Shown here: positions 8,801-15,653 of the stretch, one piece after another
Numbering within the stretch: the stretch's first letter is position 1
How the letters are laid out: each line of letters starts with the position of its first letter
DNA from: Singulisphaera sp. GP187
Lineage (GTDB): Bacteria > Chloroflexota > Chloroflexia > Chloroflexales > Roseiflexaceae
Direction: 5' to 3'
DNA: 32,794 nucleotides
Assembly: GCA_943328915.2 (NCBI GenBank)
Contig: CALQBW020000012.1
Coordinates: forward strand, 1-32,794
Made by a program: the position numbers and the translations under genes
Notes under the pieces: model-generated
What the model was told of the DNA's origin: nothing
Database searches by the model: none
Seen by the model: the letters and a program-made list of their open reading frames with translations, nothing else

Positions 8801-9083
8801 GAGTCGTGAGCAGATTGCAAGTGTGGTGGGCGTCAGCGAAAGCTACCTCACCCAAGTTTTCCAGCTTGAATTAGGGGTAACGCCATGGGTATATCTCACA
8901 CGGTATCGGATCGCTATTGCCTGCCAATTATTGCGTGATCGATCCGATGCCATCACCGATGTTGCCATTGCGGTCGGATTTGATGATCCCGGCTACTTTA
9001 GCAAAGTCTTCCGTCACGAAATTGGTCAATCACCGCGTGAATACCGGAACAATAAAAATGAAGCAACTCCATTTCGAGGATGA
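5859..9083 (+). CDS. Hybrid sensor: PBP-like, GAF, histidine kinase, two receivers, AraC domain
   Basis: A 1074-residue soluble sensor and transcription regulator, with no signal peptide or membrane segment. Domains in order: LacI/periplasmic-binding-protein-like ligand domain (about 1-275); GAF (310-455); HisKA (472-545) with the H-box 'NVSHELRTPLH' and His483; ATPase (590-700) with N-box 'QIITNLLSNAAKF' and 'DTGNGID', 'GVGLGLAI'; a degenerate receiver (711-822); a complete receiver (829-950) with the 'VDD' pair and Asp884; and an AraC-type double helix-turn-helix (975-1068) ending 'GFDDPGYFSKVFRHEIGQSPREYR'. The first and last domains resemble the pairing in E. coli XylR, here with a phosphorelay between them. 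The sugar transporter genes and GH4 gene just downstream suggest it binds the same sugar in the cytoplasm and controls them (inference). The ATG at 5859 has GGAGGG 8 bases upstream. Confidence 0.92.
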   Translation: MVARHRIAVQVGMHDPYWVHVREAVIRHAVQRNVEVVQLGTPSRNITNLELLSHEIDEYFEELLVQDVHGLICNTVAEPLLRRIVTHGIPIIDASESFLRYPLFTSRRGLYDAAHTVGRWIAERLQPNARVLIVGGYDDMGLSRLMGMRDAFATVPTIQLIHIPCEWLYHDGVAATETWVNSDVTPIDAVFGLSDSLAIAGRDVLARHNRLPPHTLITGINGDPMMMAEINHGQMHMTVETVIDSFAAQMIDLAIYGIQTKQLPATYDPPRRVIERHNVAQIAVEKLVSFADLTNQLVGVNRQSEQRRLRQIETSIAITQRVGAILDHTQLISEISNLIRINYGYDRVLLWRFDELGQLHTDAVPAPPLAGTALGAALQDQRPIFIPDTSFSTRYVSDVFQRDTRTRVIIPIRFNNTITGLLDVQSTTLVPHTHDEIDGLQLVADQIGIALRNIDLYQAAKTAQYAAEQADRLKTRLLANVSHELRTPLHIILGYSQLLLTDPTPHGVALHDSVRADIVTIQRSAEHLILLINDLLDLSRAEIDELVLFAETISPHALITQIFGELRTTFHHPLVTWDLQIPDELPMVYVDPVRVRQIITNLLSNAAKFTDQGTITLGVCVSPPYLHIWVKDTGNGIDLAHQARIFEPFVTIDQQYQSPNGVGLGLAITRRLVALHQGLLNVESQFGVGSTFNAYFPLRGLDATTLPPQPSTLPAVLITLSETDQIQPALQQVAQRNQLTIKCAQTITQLEELIRHYHPVAISWDSSNSFDEAAPLIEYIQTHALLGRIPFLVYNNTNTFGTTPILQKPMSNDSFMASIRLLVTQHHAEETRFLIVDDHPQMDVLYRSIITRTFTNATFTSCHDGIQAREMLLNSAIPHAIILDLVMPEGDGFELLAWIRNNEQFQSVPVIIISGRILTRNEIQQLNYPNTVMRPKLGGTIDTIDQLLLGIARGITVNPPHLSSVARIAMTYIQQHYTQRVSREQIASVVGVSESYLTQVFQLELGVTPWVYLTRYRIAIACQLLRDRSDAITDVAIAVGFDDPGYFSKVFRHEIGQSPREYRNNKNEATPFRG

Positions 9084-9110
9084 CATTGACGCTAAAGATA
9101 CCGCCTGACA

Positions 9111-9135
9111 ATTGCGTGGTGCGCAATCATGTTTT
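9111..9135 (+). terminator. Weak hairpin after the sensor gene
   Basis: A 6-base-pair stem (9111-9116 with 9122-9127) and a 5-base loop are followed within a few bases by TTTT (9132-9135). It lies 28 bases after the sensor stop. The stem is short, so this may be an inefficient terminator that lets some transcription into the receiver and transporter genes. Confidence 0.3.
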
Positions 9136-9294
9136 CCACGAGCCCGAAATCGTTGTTTCCAACAGCTTTATAAAAAATAGCAGATTTTTCACTTTTTTTC
9201 CCACTATTTTGTCGTTTTATCCAAGCCAATCAAAGGAACACGATGTAATGTAACTATTAAGGAAAGCAAGGTTCGGAAAGTGGGAGTGGATGCA

Positions 9295-9651
9295 ATGGCG
9301 GCGGAGCCGAGCGCGGTACTTATTATCGAACACGACCCTTTGATTGAGTCACTGTATAACCGAACACTCCAACCAGAATATACCGTATTGACGGCACACA
9401 CTATTGCCCAGTGTAAGACATTTTGTAATCGTTCAGATTTACGCGTCGTGATAATTGAACCCCATCGCCCTGACGGATTAGGTCCAGAATTATTAACGTT
9501 GGTGCAACAACAGTTCCACGATCGAAACATACCGGTTATTGTCTGTAGTGTCCTGAACTCCCAACGAACTACCCAAGATGCGGGTATATTTCGCTACTTA
9601 GTAAAACCAATTTCTCCAGATGTATTACGGCAACTCATTCTCCAGATATAA
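9295..9651 (+). CDS. Stand-alone receiver-domain protein with Glu at the phosphorylation site
   Basis: A 118-residue protein that is only a response-regulator receiver fold, with no output domain. It keeps the hydrophobic beta strands ('AVLIIEHDP', 'VVIIEP', 'IPVIVCSV') and the late Lys in 'LVKPIS'. The acidic pair is Glu12-His13 instead of two acidic residues, and the phospho-acceptor Asp is Glu55 ('IIEPHRPDG'). Normal Mg-dependent phosphorylation is therefore unlikely, and Glu55 may mimic the phosphorylated state. The ATG at 9295 with GGGAG upstream puts the start right at the receiver fold; an in-frame GTG at 9280 is an alternative. It is 58 bases ahead of the permease gene on the same strand, so it probably heads the transporter operon. 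Confidence 0.82.
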   Translation: MAAEPSAVLIIEHDPLIESLYNRTLQPEYTVLTAHTIAQCKTFCNRSDLRVVIIEPHRPDGLGPELLTLVQQQFHDRNIPVIVCSVLNSQRTTQDAGIFRYLVKPISPDVLRQLILQI

Positions 9652-9709
9652 TAAAATTACGTAACGTGTGATCAGAAGGTCACTGTTTTTGCAGCGAGGG
9701 AACGTCACG

Positions 9710-10606
9710 ATGACTACACACCGCCAACCACGATTGGCAGCACGGCGTGAGGCCTTGTACGCATGGGCGTTTGTGGCACCGAGTTTAATTGGGTTTCTTG
9801 TATTTTTTGCGGTGCCATCGATCCGTGGGTTGTTGATGAGTTTTACCGACTGGGATTTGTTACGTCCGGCCAAATTTGTTGGGGTTGCCAATTATGTCCG
9901 TCTCCTCGGCGATGCTGATTTTCGTCATGCATTAAAAGTCACGGCATACTATGTTATTCTCAATATTCCCATCCAAACAATGTTGGCATTGGGGATGGCG
10001 GTGATGATGGACAAATTTTCGAAGTCGACGATTATTCGTGGGATCTTGGTGTTGCCGTGGTTGTTACCAAATATCGTCGTGGCACTGATTTGGTTATGGT
10101 TACTCGACCCCACCATGGGATTCCTCAATCAAATCATCATGGGGCTGGGTTTTCAGCGTCAGCCTTTTTTGGGGTCGATCGATCAAGCAATGCCGACAAT
10201 TGCCGCCATCAATATTTGGCGGCACGCAGGCTATACGGCGATTTTGATTTATGCCGGGTTGCAAACCATTCCCAAGGAACTCTACGAGGCGGCAGCGATT
10301 GATGGTGCCAATGAGCGGCAGAAGTTTTTGGGGATAACGATACCATTGCTTCGCCCAGTACTCGTATTTGTGTTGGTCACTACAATTATTGGTTCGTTTC
10401 AGATTTTTGACACGATTGCGATTACCACCAAGGGTGGACCGGTCGATGCGACGCGGGTGGTCTATTGGTACATCTATGAATATGCATTTGTCCGCTTCAA
10501 GATGGGCTATGCCACGACAATTTCGGTGGCACTATTCGCCATCCTGATTACGATTACCTTCATCCAGATGCGCTACTTCAACGCCAATTCGTCGGATTTA
10601 GATTAG
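9710..10606 (+). CDS. Sugar ABC transporter permease, MalF/UgpA type
   Basis: Inner-membrane permease of a carbohydrate (CUT1) ABC importer. The 298-residue protein has about six hydrophobic segments, starting with 'YAWAFVAPSLIGFLVFFAV'. It also has the cytoplasmic EAA loop that docks the ATPase, 'EAAAIDGANERQKFLGITIP', at about residues 200-220. A longer upstream in-frame start exists, but the ATG at 9710 is preceded by GAGGG and gives the usual family N-terminus. The second permease follows after 24 bases. No ATPase gene is in the operon, so a shared MsmK/UgpC-type ATPase encoded elsewhere is likely. Confidence 0.93.
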   Translation: MTTHRQPRLAARREALYAWAFVAPSLIGFLVFFAVPSIRGLLMSFTDWDLLRPAKFVGVANYVRLLGDADFRHALKVTAYYVILNIPIQTMLALGMAVMMDKFSKSTIIRGILVLPWLLPNIVVALIWLWLLDPTMGFLNQIIMGLGFQRQPFLGSIDQAMPTIAAINIWRHAGYTAILIYAGLQTIPKELYEAAAIDGANERQKFLGITIPLLRPVLVFVLVTTIIGSFQIFDTIAITTKGGPVDATRVVYWYIYEYAFVRFKMGYATTISVALFAILITITFIQMRYFNANSSDLD

Positions 10607-10630
10607 TAGAGGCAACTGAGGAGTACGATT

Positions 10631-11533
10631 ATGAGCCGCGCGCAATCAGGCACAGCCCCCACAATCCAAATTTCGAGCATCTTGGCATGGGTTGCCTTTG
10701 GTTTGGTCATGGTGGTGACGTTATTCCCTGTGTATTGGGTACTACGCACTTCCCTATCTGATCACAAAGAAATCTATGTCCAAACGGCAGTAATTTGGCC
10801 GGTCGGATTAACCCTCGACAACTTCAAGCGGGTACTTGGGATGTTTACGGCAGAGCAATCTGTGGCCATGGGTGGCACCGTAACAGGAATTAATTTTTGG
10901 TTGTATCTGCGGAATTCCTTTGTTGTTTCGACCTTTTTGGTGGCCGGCCAGACTTTTTTTAGTGCGATGGCAGCCTATGCATTTGCTCGCTTACGCTTCA
11001 CCGGTCGCGATCAACTCTTTTTCTTTTATTTGACTGCCATGATGATTCCCGGAGTCGTGACGTTGATTCCCAACTTCATATTGATTCGTGATCTTAAATG
11101 GTTAGATACGTTTCAAGGGATTATGGCGCCAGGGTTTTTGATGACGCCATTCACCGTGTTCTTTTTGCGACAATTCTTCCTAGGTATCAATCACGAACTC
11201 GAGGAAGCGGCGACAATTGATGGCGCCAACATCCCGACGATATTTTTGCGCGTGGCCTTGCCATTGAGCATTCCCGCCTTGAGTACACTAGCGATTTTGC
11301 AGTTCATTGCCACCTGGAACGACTATCTCTGGCCGTTTTTGGTTGGCAAAAAAGAAGCAGTGCGCGTCCTGACGGTCGCATTAGCAATCTTCCAGTCACA
11401 GACTCCCCAAGGAGCACCAGACTGGGGTGGCTTGATGGCCGGGACGGCACTGAGTCTTATCCCCACACTGGTTATTTTCTTAGTCTTTGGACGCCGGGCG
11501 GTCAATGCGATTCAGTTTACCGGCTTCCGCTGA
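10631..11533 (+). CDS. Sugar ABC transporter permease, MalG/UgpE type
   Basis: Second membrane subunit of the same CUT1 importer; 300 residues with about six membrane segments. The EAA loop reads 'EEAATIDGANIPTIFLRVAL', and the C-terminus 'RRAVNAIQFTGFR' ends in the way typical of MalG/UgpE proteins. GAGGAG precedes the ATG at 10631. The solute-binding gene follows 67 bases later on the same strand. The pair MalF-type plus MalG-type should form the transmembrane heterodimer. Confidence 0.93.
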   Translation: MSRAQSGTAPTIQISSILAWVAFGLVMVVTLFPVYWVLRTSLSDHKEIYVQTAVIWPVGLTLDNFKRVLGMFTAEQSVAMGGTVTGINFWLYLRNSFVVSTFLVAGQTFFSAMAAYAFARLRFTGRDQLFFFYLTAMMIPGVVTLIPNFILIRDLKWLDTFQGIMAPGFLMTPFTVFFLRQFFLGINHELEEAATIDGANIPTIFLRVALPLSIPALSTLAILQFIATWNDYLWPFLVGKKEAVRVLTVALAIFQSQTPQGAPDWGGLMAGTALSLIPTLVIFLVFGRRAVNAIQFTGFR

Positions 11534-11600
11534 TTCATTTGGCATCAACGGTGCATTCGCACCGAGTTGCATACAGGTTGTTTTCGTTTTAGGAGGACTC

Positions 11601-13001
11601 ATGCGTTCACGTATCAACGCGTTGGCATTCGCACTCATGGTGATCACCAGCATGCTCTTGGTAGCATGTGGTGCCAAAGCACCTGCAGCCGAGCCGACCA
11701 CGGCACCAGATGCCGCCGCCGCCCCTGCTGCCACCGCAGCTCCTTCGACCGAAGCTGTCACCATCCGTTACGGTTTGTGGGACGGCAATCAACAGCCGGC
11801 CTACGAAGCTTGTGCAGCTGCCTTCACCAAGACCAACCCAAACATCACTGTGAAGGTTGAGCAAGCAGGTTGGGGCGACTACTGGAACGGCGTGCAGACC
11901 GGAATGGTCAGCGACACCGCACCCGACGTCTTTACCAATCACTTGGCCAAGTATCCTGAGTTTGCTTCCAAGCAACAATTGGTCGACCTCAAGCCATTCA
12001 TCGACCGTGATGGCGTCGACACCAAGCAATACTTGGCTGGTTTGGCCGATCTTTGGGGCCGCGATGGCAAGACCTATGGTTTGCCCAAGGACTGGGACAC
12101 CATTGCCGTTGTGTACAACCAAGATATGCTCGACAAAGCCGGCGTTACCGTTGACGAACTCAACAACGCCGAGTGGAATGCCAAGGATGGCGGTTCGTTC
12201 AGTCAAATCATCAAGAAGTTGACCGTCGATGCCAACGGCAAGAACGCCCTTGACAAAGACTTCGACAAGACCAAAGTCGTGCAATACGGCTTTATTCCTG
12301 GCGGTGGTGGTGGTGCATATGGTCAGACCCAATGGAGCCATTGGGCCGTTTCGAACGGCTTCAAGTTCAACGACGGTCTCTATGCCACCAAGTACTACTA
12401 TGACGATCCCAAGTTGGCCGAAACCATTCAATGGTATGCCAACTTGAATCTCGTTGATGGCGTAGCCCCCGCATTGGCCGACATCAAGAGCCTCGGCGCC
12501 AACGCCCTCTTCACCGGCGGTAAGGGTGCGTTGACCACCGATGGTTCATGGATGATTGGTGCATACACCAAGGACACCAAGTTCAAAGTCGGCTTCGCTC
12601 GTTTGCCAAAGGGCCCAGAAGGTCGCAAGTCGATGTTCAACGGTCTCGCCGACTCAATCTGGGTTGGTAGCAAGCACCAAGAAGAATCCTGGCAGTGGTT
12701 GAAGTTCGCCTCATCACCAGCCTGTGAAAACATCGTTGGTAGCTATGGCGTCGTATTCCCAGCCGTTCAATCAGGCGTAGATGCCGCTTTGGCAGCCTAC
12801 AAAGCCAAGGGTCTCGACGTCTCAGCCTACACGGCTCAGGCCACCGAAGCCAATGGTACCTTCTTGTTCCCCGTAACTGACCATGCGTCAGAAATCGGAC
12901 CAATCATGGATGCAATGATGGACAGCATTATGCTTGGCCAAAAGACTGCCGCCGATGGTCTCAAAGAAGGCAACGACCAAGTCAACGCCCTCTTCAAGTA
13001 A
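11601..13001 (+). CDS. Sugar ABC transporter solute-binding lipoprotein, family 1
   Basis: Extracytoplasmic sugar receptor for the adjacent permeases; 466 residues. The lipoprotein signal peptide has its lipobox at Cys23 ('LLVACGAK'), followed by an Ala/Pro/Thr linker to about residue 50. The mature part shows the family 1 pattern: 'AFTKTNPNITVKVEQAGW', 'DVFTNHLAKYPEF', 'YGLPKDWDTIAVVYNQDML', 'GKGALTTDGSWMIGAY' and 'SWQWLKFASSPACENI'. The ATG at 11601 has AGGAGG upstream; an earlier in-frame start lies inside the permease gene and lacks a signal peptide. The family covers maltose, raffinose, melibiose and glycerol-phosphate receptors; the neighbouring GH4 gene favours an alpha-galactoside or related sugar. 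A strong terminator follows. Confidence 0.93.
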   Translation: MRSRINALAFALMVITSMLLVACGAKAPAAEPTTAPDAAAAPAATAAPSTEAVTIRYGLWDGNQQPAYEACAAAFTKTNPNITVKVEQAGWGDYWNGVQTGMVSDTAPDVFTNHLAKYPEFASKQQLVDLKPFIDRDGVDTKQYLAGLADLWGRDGKTYGLPKDWDTIAVVYNQDMLDKAGVTVDELNNAEWNAKDGGSFSQIIKKLTVDANGKNALDKDFDKTKVVQYGFIPGGGGGAYGQTQWSHWAVSNGFKFNDGLYATKYYYDDPKLAETIQWYANLNLVDGVAPALADIKSLGANALFTGGKGALTTDGSWMIGAYTKDTKFKVGFARLPKGPEGRKSMFNGLADSIWVGSKHQEESWQWLKFASSPACENIVGSYGVVFPAVQSGVDAALAAYKAKGLDVSAYTAQATEANGTFLFPVTDHASEIGPIMDAMMDSIMLGQKTAADGLKEGNDQVNALFK

Positions 13002-13016
13002 CTTCGGGTTACACCG

Positions 13017-13057
13017 ACGCTTGGTGGCTGGGGCAACCCATCCACCAAGCGTTTTTT
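13017..13057 (+). terminator. Rho-independent terminator of the sugar transporter operon
   Basis: A perfect 11-base-pair stem (13017-13027 with 13042-13052) and a 14-base loop run into a T tract (13052-13057). It stands 15 bases after the binding-protein stop and separates the transporter operon from the GH4 gene. Confidence 0.88.
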
Positions 13058-13088
13058 ATTTCCGTGAAGAATATACCCAAACTCAGTT

Positions 13089-13124
13089 TTGACAATGTAC
13101 TTCCTACAGTGCTACACCGGTGTA
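13089..13124 (+). promoter_or_regulatory. Candidate promoter and operator palindrome upstream of the GH4 gene
   Basis: TTGACA at 13089-13094 is a perfect -35 box, but the base stretch 17 bases on (CTACAC) is a poor -10 box. A perfect 12-base palindrome, TACACCGGTGTA, occupies 13113-13124, where a -10 region would be. The arrangement fits a regulated promoter, possibly activator dependent. The leader to the ATG at 13230 would be about 100 bases. Confidence 0.4.
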
Positions 13125-13229
13125 CCCACTGGAAAATGATATCGAGAGAACCGCGATACCTTTTTTACGATGAACCTCTCGTTGCCTAGTTTCTATCATC
13201 TCACTTGGTCAGAAAGGAATCGACAATTC

Positions 13230-14528
13230 ATGGCTATTATTACCTTTATTGGCGCTGGGAGTACTGTTTTTGCAAAAAACTTGCTGGGCGACATTTTGTC
13301 GTTCCCTGAGCTCTCCGATGCGACCATTCGCTTGTTTGATATCGACACCGAACGACTCAAGACATCGGAAGTCGTTGCGCACAAAGTGGCCGAAGCCTTG
13401 GGCGCAAAACCAACTATCGTTGCCACCACCGATCGCAAAAAAGCCCTCGATGGTGCCGATTATGCTATCGCCATGTTCCAAGTAGGGGGCTACAAACCGT
13501 CGACAGTCATCGACTTTGACATCCCCAAACGCTACGGCTTGCGCCAAACCATCGCCGACACTCTCGGCATCGGCGGGATTATGCGCGGCTTGCGCACTAT
13601 CCCCGTGATGCTCGAAATGTGCCGCGATATGGAACAAGTCGCCGGAGATATTACGTTCCTCAATTACGTCAACCCGATGGCGATGAACTGCTGGGCTATG
13701 TCACGCGCCACCCCCATCACCACCGTCGGCTTGTGCCACTCGGTACAAGGTACTGCCGAACAATTGGCCGATGACATCGGCGTGCCCATCGATGAAATCA
13801 ACTATGTCAGCGCCGGGATCAACCACATGGCCTTTTATCTCAAATTCGAAAAAGATGGTCAGAGCCTCTACCCCGCCATCCAAAAAGTCTACAACGAAAA
13901 ACGTGTTCCCGATTGGAACCGCGTACGCTACGAAATTTTCAACCGCTTCGGCTACTTTGTTACCGAATCAAGCGAACATTTCGCCGAATATACTCCGTGG
14001 TTCATCAAGCGCGACCGCCCCGAACTCATCGAAGACTTCAACATCCCAATCGATGAATACATTCGCCGTTGCGAAAACCAAATCGCCGGCTGGCATCAGC
14101 TCCGCAGCGATTTGCTCACCTCCAACGCCCCCATCGAAGTGCGCCGGAGCCACGAATATGGCTCACTCATCATCCATAGCATGGAAACAGGCCAGCCCCG
14201 TGTGGTCTATGGCAACGTGCCCAACAAAGGCCTCATCGACAACTTGCCCGCAGGTTGCTGTGTAGAAGTCCCCGTATTGGTCGACAAAAGCGGCTTGCAA
14301 CCGACCAAAATCGGCGCATTACCACCTCACTTGGCGGCAATGATGCAAACAAATATTAACGTGCAGTCAATGACAGTTGAAGCCGCATTGACCGGCAAGC
14401 GCGAACATGTCTACCACGCAGCCGCCTTTGACCCACACACCGCCGCCGAGCTTTCGCTCGACCAGATTTGGAATTTGTGCGACGATTTGATTGCCGCCCA
14501 CGGCGATATGATGCCCACGTTGAAGTAG
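13230..14528 (+). CDS. melA: GH4 family glycosidase, alpha-galactosidase (MelA-like)
   Basis: Cytoplasmic glycoside hydrolase of family 4, which uses NAD and a divalent metal and cleaves by an oxidation-elimination route. The 432-residue protein begins with the dinucleotide-binding motif 'FIGAGSTVFAKNL' (residues 6-18). Metal ligands are expected at Cys169 in 'GLCHSVQGT' and His199 in 'GINHMAFYL', both present. The order 'LNYVNPMAMNCWA', 'CHSVQGT', 'NHMAFYLKF' follows alpha-galactosidases of the MelA group rather than the phospho-alpha-glucosidases. Other GH4 specificities (alpha-glucosidase, glucuronidase) remain possible. The ATG at 13230 was preferred to an upstream start because the nucleotide-binding motif then lies at the N-terminus; an AAAGGA lies upstream. 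It probably hydrolyses the sugar brought in by the preceding transporter. Confidence 0.88.
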   Translation: MAIITFIGAGSTVFAKNLLGDILSFPELSDATIRLFDIDTERLKTSEVVAHKVAEALGAKPTIVATTDRKKALDGADYAIAMFQVGGYKPSTVIDFDIPKRYGLRQTIADTLGIGGIMRGLRTIPVMLEMCRDMEQVAGDITFLNYVNPMAMNCWAMSRATPITTVGLCHSVQGTAEQLADDIGVPIDEINYVSAGINHMAFYLKFEKDGQSLYPAIQKVYNEKRVPDWNRVRYEIFNRFGYFVTESSEHFAEYTPWFIKRDRPELIEDFNIPIDEYIRRCENQIAGWHQLRSDLLTSNAPIEVRRSHEYGSLIIHSMETGQPRVVYGNVPNKGLIDNLPAGCCVEVPVLVDKSGLQPTKIGALPPHLAAMMQTNINVQSMTVEAALTGKREHVYHAAAFDPHTAAELSLDQIWNLCDDLIAAHGDMMPTLK

Positions 14529-14551
14529 AACGCAGCCTGCTACGACTCCGT

Positions 14552-14588
14552 GATCGTAGGTGCGAGGCATGTCCTCGCACCTGCGATC
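14552..14588. repeat. Long hairpin between convergent genes
   Basis: A 15-base-pair inverted repeat (14552-14566 with 14574-14588, one mismatch that is G-U on one strand) with a 7-base loop lies between the GH4 gene and the minus-strand EamA gene, whose stop is 3 bases away. There is no T tract on either strand. It may end transcription from both sides or be a dispersed palindromic repeat. Confidence 0.6.
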
Positions 14589-14591
14589 AAT

Positions 14592-15470
14592 TTAATGCGG
14601 CGTTGCATTGCGACGTGCCAACCAAATGCAGACCATGACGGCTCCTGACGCAAGCAACAATACCGGCGATGGCACTTCACCGTCTATCGGCCACGCCCAC
14701 ATCATCGTCAAAAACGATTGCAATAATTGGATCTGACTCACCCGTGGGATACCGCCAAGAGCCAACCCATGATACCAGGCAAAAAAACCAAAAAACATAC
14801 TAAATACACCCAAATAACTCAACGCCAGCCAGGCTGCCAGCGGGACTACAACCGTCGGGGCAGTGGCGATGGTCGGCCAAATCAACACTGGGGCTGCCAA
14901 CACGTTCGCCCAACAAATCGTGCGCCAACCACCGAGTTCCCCAGCCAATTTACCTCCATACACATACCCGACTGCAGCAATTAACACCGCAGCAATCATG
15001 GCCGAATCACCAATGGTAATCCCAGCACCACTGTTCCACAACACCACACCCACTGCAATACTACTGCCCGTTACTGCCGCCAGCCAAAACTGCCAGCGCA
15101 AACGGTAATGCAACACCACCGCTCCCAAGGCCACCGTGGCGAGCGGCAACAACCCATTCACTACCGCACCATGACCGGCGGGGACATACTTCATCGCAAA
15201 TGAAGAAAAAATTGGGAAGCCGATGGTAACACCGCTAGCCGTAATCGCTAAACGGCGGAGCTGATCACGCGTCGGCCAGGGCGTCCGTGTGACCAATAAG
15301 GCAATCACCGACAATGCTCCTGCTAGCAACGCACGAGCCGCTCCCACAAACAACGGGTCCAAACTCGCGACCGCAATACGTGTCACCGGGAGCGACACAC
15401 TAAAAATCAATACGCCAACAAATCCCCACGCCATCCCGGCATTTGCTTGTGTTTGTGTAGTCACATTCAT
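14592..15470 (-). CDS. EamA/DMT-family transporter (first of three)
   Basis: Predicted inner-membrane exporter of the drug/metabolite transporter superfamily. It has 292 residues with about ten membrane segments in two related halves, such as 'ARALLAGALSVIALLV' in the first half and 'LALSYLGVFSMFFGFFAWY' in the second. The segment 'AMKYVPAGHGAVVNGLLPLATV' is the usual EamA signature region. The ATG at 15470 has AAAGG four bases upstream. The substrate is unknown; relatives export amino acids or other small metabolites. It is divergent from the PfkB-family kinase gene, with 183 bases between start codons. Confidence 0.87.
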   Translation of the reverse strand: MNVTTQTQANAGMAWGFVGVLIFSVSLPVTRIAVASLDPLFVGAARALLAGALSVIALLVTRTPWPTRDQLRRLAITASGVTIGFPIFSSFAMKYVPAGHGAVVNGLLPLATVALGAVVLHYRLRWQFWLAAVTGSSIAVGVVLWNSGAGITIGDSAMIAAVLIAAVGYVYGGKLAGELGGWRTICWANVLAAPVLIWPTIATAPTVVVPLAAWLALSYLGVFSMFFGFFAWYHGLALGGIPRVSQIQLLQSFLTMMWAWPIDGEVPSPVLLLASGAVMVCIWLARRNATPH

Positions 15471-15653
15471 CCTTTGACAATGTCGATATTTGGTATCATA
15501 GCCTATGCGAACGCCCGGTCAGCTGATTTACGCAATACCGGTGCTACAATGCAGCTACACGATTACCCATTCACGCCACACCACTCCGTTTTTACACAAA
15601 ACTAACACCCTCACATGATATGTGACTCATTTCGTACCGAAAAAGAGGCTACT

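Noticed and set aside
11607-12431. A 274-codon open frame on the minus strand
   Set aside because: It lies wholly opposite the sugar-binding lipoprotein gene, which has a clear start, signal peptide and family motifs. The antisense product has no recognisable domain.
15615-15653. Upstream ATG for the PfkB-family kinase
   Set aside because: No ribosome site precedes it, and the family N-terminus begins right after the ATG at 15654, which has AGAGG upstream.
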